Positions 8,567 to 15,794 of a DNA stretch of 64,000 nucleotides are shown here, in pieces. Below the pieces are notes generated by a model, which saw nothing but the letters and a program-made list of their open reading frames with translations, ran no database searches and was not told the DNA's origin. The stretch is from NCBI RefSeq assembly GCF_900240265.1, contig NZ_LT964739.1, positions 2,052,835 to 2,116,834 on the forward strand, given 5' to 3'. The translations under genes were made by a program, and so were the position numbers. Every line of letters starts with the position of its first letter. The first letter of the stretch is position 1. The DNA is from Galactobacillus timonensis (GTDB lineage Bacteria > Bacillota_I > Bacilli_A > Erysipelotrichales > Erysipelotrichaceae).

Positions 8567-9492
8567 TGGCGAAGGCTACACGTGAAGCGTATGGCGAGAC
8601 TCTCGCTCAGCTGGTGACGGAAAATCCGAAGATCGTTGTGCTGGATGCGGATCTTGCCGGCAGTACGAAGACGGCAATGGCAAAGAAGGTGGCGCCGGAG
8701 CGTTTCTTCGATATGGGCATTGCGGAGGCGGACATGATCGGTCATGCGGCCGGTCTGGCGGCTTCGGGATATGTTGCGTTTGCGTCTTCGTTTGCGATGT
8801 TTGCGACCGGCCGGGCCTGGGAACAGATCCGCAACAGTGTTGCCTATCCGCATCTGCCGGTAAAGGTATGTGCGACGCATGCCGGAATTTCGGTTGGTGA
8901 AGACGGCGTTTCGCACCAGGCGATTGAGGATATTGCCCTGATGCGCGTAATCAGCGGTATGCAGGTGTATGTTCCCTGCGATGCGGCTGAGACAGCAGCT
9001 GTCATTCGCTATGTCGCTTCGACCAAGGATCCGTGCTATGTGCGTCTTGGCCGTTCTGCGGTAGACGATGTCTACCATTCCGAAGCGGATGTGAATGTTC
9101 TGAAGGCAAACGTGATCCGTCAGGGCCATGGGGTGGTTCTGTTTGCCTGCGGACTGATGGTGCAGTCGGCGCTGGCAGCGGCCGAGATGCTGAAGGCGGA
9201 TGGCATTGATCTGACGGTTGTGGATGTGTGTGCGATCAAGCCGTGCGATGAAGATGGTATTGTGAAGCTGCTGGCAGCCAACGATACGGTATTTACGGCG
9301 GAGGAGCACAGTACAATCGGCGGCCTTGGCGGTATGATTGCAGAGCTGGCCTCTGAAAAGTGCCCGCGTCCGGTATACCGGATCGGACTGCAGGATGTGT
9401 TTGCCGAAAGCGGTGCGGCGAAGGATCTGATGCACAAGTACGGGCTGGACGGGGAAGGCGTTGCGGCCTTCATCCGTAACAGGCTGAAGTAA
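8566..9492 (+). CDS. Transketolase, C-terminal (pyrimidine-binding and C-terminal) subunit
   Basis: The 308-residue second half contains the pyrimidine-binding domain with FFDMGIAEADMIGHAAGLA (the Glu that activates ThDP) and the C-terminal transketolase domain (VVDVCAIKPCDEDGIVKLL, EEHSTIGGLGGMIAEL). Split transketolases are common in Bacillota and archaea. Its start overlaps the stop of the N-terminal subunit by one base, and its own stop overlaps an ATG just upstream of efp, so efp is probably in the same transcript. Confidence 0.93.
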   Translation: MAKATREAYGETLAQLVTENPKIVVLDADLAGSTKTAMAKKVAPERFFDMGIAEADMIGHAAGLAASGYVAFASSFAMFATGRAWEQIRNSVAYPHLPVKVCATHAGISVGEDGVSHQAIEDIALMRVISGMQVYVPCDAAETAAVIRYVASTKDPCYVRLGRSAVDDVYHSEADVNVLKANVIRQGHGVVLFACGLMVQSALAAAEMLKADGIDLTVVDVCAIKPCDEDGIVKLLAANDTVFTAEEHSTIGGLGGMIAELASEKCPRPVYRIGLQDVFAESGAAKDLMHKYGLDGEGVAAFIRNRLK

Positions 9493-9506
9493 TGGAGGAA
9501 AAGAAT

Positions 9507-10082
9507 ATGGTAATCGTGAATGATTTGAAACCGGGATCTACGTTTGAATATGAAAAGAGTCTGTACCAGGTCATGAATCTGGCTTTGAACAAGACGGCGA
9601 TGCGTCAGATGATCGTCAAAGTCAAGGTCAAGGATCTGCGTTCCGGTGTCGTGAAGGAAATTTCCTTTACGGGCGGTGACAAGGTTGAGGATGTCCACGT
9701 CGACAAGAAGGAGATGCAGTATCTCTATGATGACGGGGATTCGCTGGTATTCATGGACAATGAGACCTATGATCAGATCAGCATTCCGAAGGATCGTCTG
9801 ACCTGGGAGATGCAGTTTCTCAAGCCGAATGACAACGTCAACATCATGATGTACAACGGCGAAGTGCTCGGGGTCATTCTTCCGGATAAGGTGAACCTCG
9901 AGATCGTTGAGTGCGAACAGGCGGTCAAGGGCGACACGGCGACGGCGGCGCTGAAGAATGCGACGCTGGAAACAGGTCTTACGATCAAGGTTCCTCTGTT
10001 CATTCAGAACCATGAGATGGTCATCATTTCTACGGCGGATGGTCGTTACTGCGGCCGTGCAGAATCGAAAAGCAGAGGCTGA
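9507..10082 (+). CDS. efp: Elongation factor P with an atypical tip loop
   Basis: EF-P (191 residues) has KOW-like domain I (VNDLKPGSTFEYE), OB domain II (QYLYDDGDSLVFMDNETYDQ) and domain III (GDTATAALKNATLETGL). It relieves ribosome stalling at polyproline. The start at 9507 follows GGAGGAAAAGAAT; the ATG at 9492 is too close to the upstream stop and lacks a ribosome site. The domain I tip, usually KPGKG with a modified Lys or Arg, here reads LNKTAMRQ, with Met at residue 32 where the modified residue normally lies. The C-terminus runs about five residues past the usual end (GRAESKSRG). Confidence 0.9.
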   Translation: MVIVNDLKPGSTFEYEKSLYQVMNLALNKTAMRQMIVKVKVKDLRSGVVKEISFTGGDKVEDVHVDKKEMQYLYDDGDSLVFMDNETYDQISIPKDRLTWEMQFLKPNDNVNIMMYNGEVLGVILPDKVNLEIVECEQAVKGDTATAALKNATLETGLTIKVPLFIQNHEMVIISTADGRYCGRAESKSRG

Positions 10083-10110
10083 GGCTCCCGATCTGGAGAG
10101 CCTTTTTCTT
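10082..10110 (+). terminator. Terminator after efp
   Basis: AGGCTC (10082-10087) pairs with GAGCCT (10098-10103), followed by TTTTCTTT. It overlaps the efp stop codon. Confidence 0.75.
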
Positions 10111-10140
10111 TGGCCGGCGCTCAAAAGGGACAGGTCCATG

Positions 10141-10149
10141 TGCTATCAT
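10141..10149 (+). promoter_or_regulatory. Extended -10 promoter upstream of the Ala/Glu-rich membrane protein
   Basis: TGC-TATCAT (10141-10149) matches the TGn extended -10 style seen repeatedly in this window. No clear -35 box is visible. Confidence 0.4.
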
Positions 10150-10177
10150 AATGAATGATTTAGAAGGGGGTTTTACT

Positions 10178-11782
10178 GTGCCTGAAACCGAAGTCAAAGA
10201 AAAAATTACTGACACCGCAGAAGCTGCGGATGAAAAGATAAAAAATCCGGCGCCAAAGAAGGCGCGCCGGCCAAGAACCAATCCGGACGGAACACCTGTG
10301 AAGCGTCAGACAAGAAAGCCCAGAGCGCATAAAGAGGCGGCGGATGGCACTTCCCGCTCAGGTGCGGAAGGAAACGGGACCCATAAGAAAAGAAGCGGAT
10401 CCTCTAAGAAGGGCTCCCGGGGAAAGGCGGCTGCAACTGCTGAAGTCATAACTGCACAAGAGACGGATCACGCAGCTCCGGCAATGACACCTGCATCCGC
10501 AGCAGCGACAGAGACACCGACTGCTGAAACAACGCCCGTAACGATGAATGCAGAGCCGAAGGCTGCGGAAGAAACCGTTTCGCAGGAAACACGTCCGCAG
10601 GAGGAAGTGAAACCTGCCGAAGACAAAGCGGCAGAATCCGTATCCGATCATCCCGCTGAAGAAGTTGCACCCGCAGCGGCGCCGGAATCTGAAAAGGCCG
10701 AGGAAGTACCGCCTGAAGCACCGGAAGAAGCGAAGGAAACAGCCGCAGAGTCTGAGGCAGATGATTCCGAACCGGCAGGACCTGCAGTTTCCGATGAAGC
10801 GGAACCAGCAGGAGAGGCTGCGGCAACAGCGGCTGTTGAAGAAGACCAGCCCGAAGTGTCCGCTAAGGAAGAGGCAGATGATTCCGAAAAGGAGGCAGTA
10901 CCTGCAGCTTCCGATGAAGCGGAACCAGCAGGAGAGGCTGCGGCAACAGCGGCTGTTGAAGAAGACCAGGCGGAAGTGCCTGCTAAGGAAGTGGAGCAGT
11001 CGAAGCCGGAAGAGACAGACGATACGAAGTCAGAGACTGCCTCTGCTGCAGCTGAAGAAACGAAAATGCCGAAGAAGGAACCGCAGATCCCTTTCCAGCA
11101 GACTGTTCGGTTTGCTAATGTTGAGGAGCGTGATTTTGAGCCGAAGATCGTACGTGAGCTTGACAGTGAGCCGGCCAAAACAAGCGTTCTCAAAGGGCTG
11201 TATGATCCGATTTCCAACATGCTCGCCCAGGCTTCAACCGATGCGCACAGTGACTGGAAATATGCTCTGTTCCGTATTCTTCTGAAATACGGCATCATTG
11301 CGTTCTTCTTCGTCTATGTTCTTCAGGGAAAGCTGAATACGGATTCCTTCAGTTTTGCGCGCATGCCGTTTACGGATGCAGTTTCGCTCTGGTTCCGTAT
11401 CGTTGCACTGGGGACAATTACGGAGTATGCCGGTGCCTGCCTGAAGATGTTTCTGGGAAGCTTCCGCTTCTCGCTGTCCAATCTTCTGCGCCTGGTGGAC
11501 ATCAGCTGCGAAAGTGCATGGTTCCTGACGCTGCTGTACAGTCTTGCGGCTCTTGCGATGGACGGCAGCATCTACTTTAGTTTCGTCATCGCAATGACAG
11601 CGGTTTCCGGTTCGGTACTTCTTCATGCGATTTCCTATGAATACACATTTCAGTGCGGAAGACGCCGCTCTGTTCTTGCCTGTGTCTGCACAGCGTTGTT
11701 AACGGCATTGCTGGTCGGGTTGTGGATCCGCCTGTTCGGCGGCGATCTGATCCGCATTGTCAACAGCTTTATCACTCTTTAA
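10178..11782 (+). CDS. Large Ala/Glu/Pro-rich protein with C-terminal membrane domain
   Basis: This 534-residue protein was not recognised. Its first 300 or so residues are low-complexity: a basic stretch (KKARRPRTNPDGTPVKRQTR) and then a long acidic Ala/Glu/Pro region. The acidic region includes a tandem duplication of a 39-40-residue unit (DNA 10754-10870 and 10871-10990). The last 190 residues contain about five membrane helices (for example YGIIAFFFVYVL and ACVCTALLTALLVGLWIRLF). GTG at 10178 is chosen because GAAGGGGG lies 7 bases upstream; an ATG at 10151 sits inside the promoter. It is followed after 13 bp by another C-anchored protein. Confidence 0.7.
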   Translation: MPETEVKEKITDTAEAADEKIKNPAPKKARRPRTNPDGTPVKRQTRKPRAHKEAADGTSRSGAEGNGTHKKRSGSSKKGSRGKAAATAEVITAQETDHAAPAMTPASAAATETPTAETTPVTMNAEPKAAEETVSQETRPQEEVKPAEDKAAESVSDHPAEEVAPAAAPESEKAEEVPPEAPEEAKETAAESEADDSEPAGPAVSDEAEPAGEAAATAAVEEDQPEVSAKEEADDSEKEAVPAASDEAEPAGEAAATAAVEEDQAEVPAKEVEQSKPEETDDTKSETASAAAEETKMPKKEPQIPFQQTVRFANVEERDFEPKIVRELDSEPAKTSVLKGLYDPISNMLAQASTDAHSDWKYALFRILLKYGIIAFFFVYVLQGKLNTDSFSFARMPFTDAVSLWFRIVALGTITEYAGACLKMFLGSFRFSLSNLLRLVDISCESAWFLTLLYSLAALAMDGSIYFSFVIAMTAVSGSVLLHAISYEYTFQCGRRRSVLACVCTALLTALLVGLWIRLFGGDLIRIVNSFITL

Positions 11783-11795
11783 GGGAGAACCTTCC

Positions 11796-12776
11796 ATGCC
11801 GAAATATTCACGTACCAAACGTTATGAAGATCTGCGCCGGCGCATGCAGAGCGAAGGAGACAAGGATCTGTCCCGCAGCGATCTCTCCGAGGTCAATGCC
11901 CATCTTGCCAAAGATGTGCAGAGTCCCGTGAGCGACGCCGGCCGGGCCCATGATCCCATCCATCAGCGCCGCTACAGTGCGCCCATCGCTCAGCCGACGG
12001 AAGAGACGCCGGAAGCCGAATTCAATTCATCCATCCTTCGGGGCAGTGAGCGCTCGGAGGACTTTGATAATGAATATGTCCGCGAATTTCTGAAAGAAGC
12101 CAAGCAGTACAGCGTCGACCACGGCAATGCCTACACGACCAACACGGATCTGAACCTGCTGCGCATCCTCAAGGAAGGTCAGCCGGAAAAGAAGGCCGAG
12201 GCACCAAAGCCTGCGCCTTCCGTTTCTCCAGCTCCAAGCAAACCGTATCCAGATGCACAGTCTTCTTCGTCCGGTTCCGCCGGGGACGATACCTACGGCA
12301 GCACTTCGGTTTCCGATTTCCTTGATTCGCTGGACAGTGATGACAGTGACCAGGCCGTTCAGCAGACACAGTCCATGACCCGTGAAGACATTGCGGCCGA
12401 AGTTCAGAATATGATCCGCAATGCGCAGCAGCCTGCCCAGACTTCCTCTCCTTCTCCAATCACTCCAGGGGCCAGGGAAGTTCCGTCTTCCGAAACCGTT
12501 TCAACGACGCAGCTGCTGAATACGGGGGTCAGAAATTCCATTGCCGAAGCGGTCAATTCCTCTTCGGACACGACGCGCCGCCAGCTTCTGCAGGAAACGA
12601 CGCAGATGCGGGCACAGCTGGATGACTATCAGGACAATCTGACGGAAGTCTCTGACAAGATGAAGCGTACCAATCAGATTCTCAACGTCGTGCTGATCGT
12701 TCTGATCATTGCGCTTTCTGTTGTTCTGGTCGTTGTCATTTACTGGGTACTGCAGTCGCAGGGGGTTCTGGGATGA
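11796..12776 (+). CDS. Hypothetical C-terminally anchored membrane protein
   Basis: The 326-residue protein has a charged N-terminus (MPKYSRTKRYEDLRRRMQ), a Ser/Pro-rich middle and a short coiled-coil-like segment (LQETTQMRAQLDDYQDNL). It ends in one strongly hydrophobic helix (ILNVVLIVLIIALSVVLVVV) near the C-terminus, so most of it should face the cytoplasm. The ATG at 11796 follows AAGGGAGAACC; earlier in-frame codons lie within the preceding gene. It overlaps cmk by 4 bp (ATGA), which ties it to the cmk-der-gpsA operon. No function can be assigned. Confidence 0.7.
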   Translation: MPKYSRTKRYEDLRRRMQSEGDKDLSRSDLSEVNAHLAKDVQSPVSDAGRAHDPIHQRRYSAPIAQPTEETPEAEFNSSILRGSERSEDFDNEYVREFLKEAKQYSVDHGNAYTTNTDLNLLRILKEGQPEKKAEAPKPAPSVSPAPSKPYPDAQSSSSGSAGDDTYGSTSVSDFLDSLDSDDSDQAVQQTQSMTREDIAAEVQNMIRNAQQPAQTSSPSPITPGAREVPSSETVSTTQLLNTGVRNSIAEAVNSSSDTTRRQLLQETTQMRAQLDDYQDNLTEVSDKMKRTNQILNVVLIVLIIALSVVLVVVIYWVLQSQGVLG

Positions 12777-13456
12777 AGATCAATATTGCCATTGACGGGC
12801 CAAGTGCTGCCGGCAAGAGCACCATTGCCAAAATGCTGGCCAGCCGCCTTGGCTACGTTCACCTTGATACGGGTGCCATGTACCGCTGCACTGCCTATAA
12901 AGCGCTGGAAGAGGGTATTTCTCTCGATGATGAAAATGCTCTGGCAGCCATGCTTGCGGGTGCGGACATTGAGCTGACGCCGGAGGGAACGGTTTTTCTT
13001 GATGGCAGGGATGTGACAACCGCCATTCGTCAGGAACAGGTTTCCATGGCTGCCTCCCGTGTTTCAAGGCACGCCCGTGTGCGCCAGGATCTCGTTGCCC
13101 GTCAGCAGAAGATGGCGGCGGCGAAGGGGTTTATCATGGATGGCCGCGATATCGGCACCGTTGTACTGAAGGATGCCGAAGTTAAGGTTTTTCTGACTGC
13201 CAGTGTCCGTTCCCGTGCCCTGCGCCGTCTGCAGCAGGACTATGGAGATAAAGGGACAGATGAGCAGCTTGCGCTGATTGAAAAGGACATCGAGCAGCGC
13301 GACTATGACGATACGCACCGCAGCAACTCGCCCTTATGCAGGGCAGAGGATGCCGTGGTGATTGACAGTTCGGATATGACCCGCGAGCAGGTGGTCGATG
13401 CCATCCTCAGGCTTGCGCAGCCGTATCTTCAGGAGGATTCATGCGTTCAACAATAG
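12773..13456 (+). CDS. cmk: Cytidylate kinase
   Basis: This 227-residue P-loop kinase phosphorylates CMP/dCMP to the diphosphates. It has the Walker A motif GPSAAGKSTIAK (residues 8-19), the CMP-binding insert typical of bacterial Cmk (RVSRHARVRQDLVARQQ) and the catalytic region FIMDGRDIGTVVL. The start overlaps the previous stop by 4 bp, and the 3' end overlaps der by 16 bp, a Firmicute-typical pairing. Confidence 0.95.
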   Translation: MKINIAIDGPSAAGKSTIAKMLASRLGYVHLDTGAMYRCTAYKALEEGISLDDENALAAMLAGADIELTPEGTVFLDGRDVTTAIRQEQVSMAASRVSRHARVRQDLVARQQKMAAAKGFIMDGRDIGTVVLKDAEVKVFLTASVRSRALRRLQQDYGDKGTDEQLALIEKDIEQRDYDDTHRSNSPLCRAEDAVVIDSSDMTREQVVDAILRLAQPYLQEDSCVQQ

Positions 13457-14751
13457 CAATTGTCGGAAGACCGAATGTAGGCAAATCGACGATTTTCAAC
13501 CGGTGCATCGGCAGCCGGCTGTCCATTGTCGAAGATGAGCCGGGCGTCACCCGCGACCGGATCTACGGAACCGGGACCTGGCTCAACAAGGAATTTCATA
13601 TGATCGATACCGGCGGCATTCAGCTGGAAGATCAGCCGTATCAGAATGAAATCCGTGCCCAGGTCCAGGTAGCTGTCCAGGAGGCGGATGTCATTCTTTT
13701 CGTCACGGACGGAACGGTCGGCGTCACCGACGATGACCGCTATATCGCCCAGATGCTGCATAGATCGAAGAAGCCGATTGTTCTGGCTGTCAATCACATT
13801 GACGATTCTTCCCGTCTGGCGTCGATCTATGAGTTCTATTCCCTTGGCGTCGGGGATCCGATTGCGGTATCCGGCGTCCATGGCGTCGGCGTCGGCGATG
13901 TGCTGGATGCCTGTTTTGCGGCCATGCCGAAAGAAGAAGCGGTGCCGGAGCCGGAAGGAATCCGGATCGCTGTCATTGGTCAGCCGAACGTCGGCAAGTC
14001 TTCGCTGGTCAATGCAATTCTGAATCAGGATCGTGCCATCGTTGCCAACGAAGAAGGAACGACCCGTGACGCTGTTGATACTGCGTTCCAGTGGAACGGC
14101 AAGCCCTATGTCATTGTCGATACGGCCGGCATCCGCAAGCGCGGGCGGGTATATGAAAACATCGAAAAGTATTCCGTCATGCGGGCCATGCAGGCAATCG
14201 AGCGCTGCGACGTCGCACTGTTTCTGATGGATGCGAGCCTTGGCATCCGGGAACAGGACAAGCACGTGGCCGGCTATGCCCACGATGCAGGCAAGCCTGT
14301 CATCATTGTCGTCAATAAGTGGGACGCAATCGAGAAGGATGACAAGACGATGCACGAATTCGAAGAGAAGGTGCGGGCCCAGTTCGTTTATCTTTCCTTT
14401 GCGCCGGTTCTGTTTGTCAGTGCCCTGACGCATCAGAGAGTCAATACGATTCTGCCGATGGTGGACCGTGTCTATGAAAACAGCCGCCGCCGCATCCCGA
14501 CCAATGTCCTGAATGAAGTCATCGCCGATACGCAGATTACGACCCCGGCACCGGCCCGCAACGGCAAACGGTTCCGCATCTACTATGCGACGCAGACCGG
14601 TGTTCAGCCGCCGGAGTTTGTCTTCTCCTGCAACGATCCTGAATTGCTGCATTTTACGTATCAGCGGTATCTGGAAAATCAGCTTCGGCAGGCTTTTGAC
14701 TTTGAAGGAACGCCGATCCGGCTGATTGCCCGCAAGAAGGTTTCCGTATGA
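13441..14751 (+). CDS. der: Ribosome assembly GTPase Der (EngA)
   Basis: The 436-residue protein has two tandem GTPase domains and a C-terminal KH-like domain, as in all Der proteins. G1 motifs are GRPNVGKSTIF (first domain) and GQPNVGKSSLV (second); G4 motifs are NHID and NKWD; G3 motifs are DTGG and DTAG. Der acts in 50S subunit maturation. The first G4 reads VNHID instead of the more usual VNKxD, a variation worth noting. It overlaps cmk at its start and gpsA by 4 bp at its end. Confidence 0.95.
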   Translation: MRSTIAIVGRPNVGKSTIFNRCIGSRLSIVEDEPGVTRDRIYGTGTWLNKEFHMIDTGGIQLEDQPYQNEIRAQVQVAVQEADVILFVTDGTVGVTDDDRYIAQMLHRSKKPIVLAVNHIDDSSRLASIYEFYSLGVGDPIAVSGVHGVGVGDVLDACFAAMPKEEAVPEPEGIRIAVIGQPNVGKSSLVNAILNQDRAIVANEEGTTRDAVDTAFQWNGKPYVIVDTAGIRKRGRVYENIEKYSVMRAMQAIERCDVALFLMDASLGIREQDKHVAGYAHDAGKPVIIVVNKWDAIEKDDKTMHEFEEKVRAQFVYLSFAPVLFVSALTHQRVNTILPMVDRVYENSRRRIPTNVLNEVIADTQITTPAPARNGKRFRIYYATQTGVQPPEFVFSCNDPELLHFTYQRYLENQLRQAFDFEGTPIRLIARKKVSV

Positions 14752-15743
14752 AGTGTGTCGTCCTGGGAAGCGGCAGCTGGGGCACCGCCCTTGCGCAGGT
14801 GCTCTGTGACAATGCCAATGATGTTGTGCTGTGGGGAAGAAACACTGCCGAAGTCGACGATATCAACGTCAATCACCGCAATTCCAAATATTTCCCCGAT
14901 GTGAAAGTGAATGAAAAGCTTGCGGCGACGAATGATCTTTCAGCAGTGAGGGGAGCGGATCTTATTCTTCTTGCCGTACCTTCCTCGGCGATGGAGGCCG
15001 TATTGAAGGAAACCGTTTCCTATTTGGATCATCCGGTGCTGTTTGTGAATGCGGCCAAGGGCTTTCATCCCACGACGCATTCGCTTCTTTCTTCATACAT
15101 TCGTGACCAGGTGCCGGATCATCTGTGCAAGGCGGTTGTTTCCCTGATCGGGCCAAGTCATGCCGAGGAGGTCATTCTTCGTCAGCTGACAGCTCTCAAT
15201 GCGGTCAGTGCAAATGAAGAAGCCGCCAGGACGGTTCAGAAGCTGTTTTCCAATTCCTATTTCCGTGTCTATACCAATACCGATGTCATCGGAGCGGAGA
15301 CCGGTGTCGCCGTCAAGAACATCATGGCGATTGCGGCCGGCATTCTGTGCGGACTGGGGCAGGGTGATAATGCTCGGGCGGCGTTAGTTACACGCGGGCT
15401 TGCGGAGATGACGCGCTTTGGAACGGCGTGCGGTGGAAAGGCGGAGACGTTTCTCGGCCTGGACGGGGTGGGGGATCTGATGGTTACCTGTACCTCGATG
15501 CATTCGCGCAATTTCCAGGCAGGTCTTGCCATCGGAAGAAGCCGCAATGCGGCGGAATTTCTTCGAAACAATACGAAGACGGTTGAAGGAATTGCAGCCT
15601 GCCGCATCGTTCATGCGGAGGCGGCGCGGATGGGCGTTTCGATGCCGATTACAGATGCGGTTTACGCGGTCCTGTTTGAAAACGCTTCCGTCGATCAGAC
15701 GATCGATGCCCTTATGCACAGGCGGCTGAAAGCGGAGTTCTAA
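14748..15743 (+). CDS. gpsA: NAD(P)-dependent glycerol-3-phosphate dehydrogenase
   Basis: GpsA (331 residues) reduces dihydroxyacetone phosphate to sn-glycerol-3-phosphate for phospholipid synthesis. The N-terminal Rossmann motif GSGSWGTALAQVL and the catalytic Lys region GVAVKNIMAIAAG are present, along with GLAEMTRFG. The start overlaps der by 4 bp (ATGA). It ends the operon: the next gene has its own promoter only 17 bp downstream. Confidence 0.95.
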   Translation: MKCVVLGSGSWGTALAQVLCDNANDVVLWGRNTAEVDDINVNHRNSKYFPDVKVNEKLAATNDLSAVRGADLILLAVPSSAMEAVLKETVSYLDHPVLFVNAAKGFHPTTHSLLSSYIRDQVPDHLCKAVVSLIGPSHAEEVILRQLTALNAVSANEEAARTVQKLFSNSYFRVYTNTDVIGAETGVAVKNIMAIAAGILCGLGQGDNARAALVTRGLAEMTRFGTACGGKAETFLGLDGVGDLMVTCTSMHSRNFQAGLAIGRSRNAAEFLRNNTKTVEGIAACRIVHAEAARMGVSMPITDAVYAVLFENASVDQTIDALMHRRLKAEF

Positions 15744-15756
15744 ACGTTCCGCTTCC

Positions 15757-15765
15757 TGCTATAAT
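15757..15765 (+). promoter_or_regulatory. Extended -10 promoter of the PBP gene
   Basis: TGC-TATAAT (15757-15765) is a perfect extended -10 box. Predicted transcription start is near 15772. Confidence 0.6.
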
Positions 15766-15794
15766 GTGCCGGTGGTATGGAGAAACGAATACCA

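Noticed and set aside
9492..9506. efp start at the ATG overlapping the transketolase stop
   Set aside because: The GGAGG ribosome site lies after it and serves the ATG at 9507, where EF-P family proteins begin.
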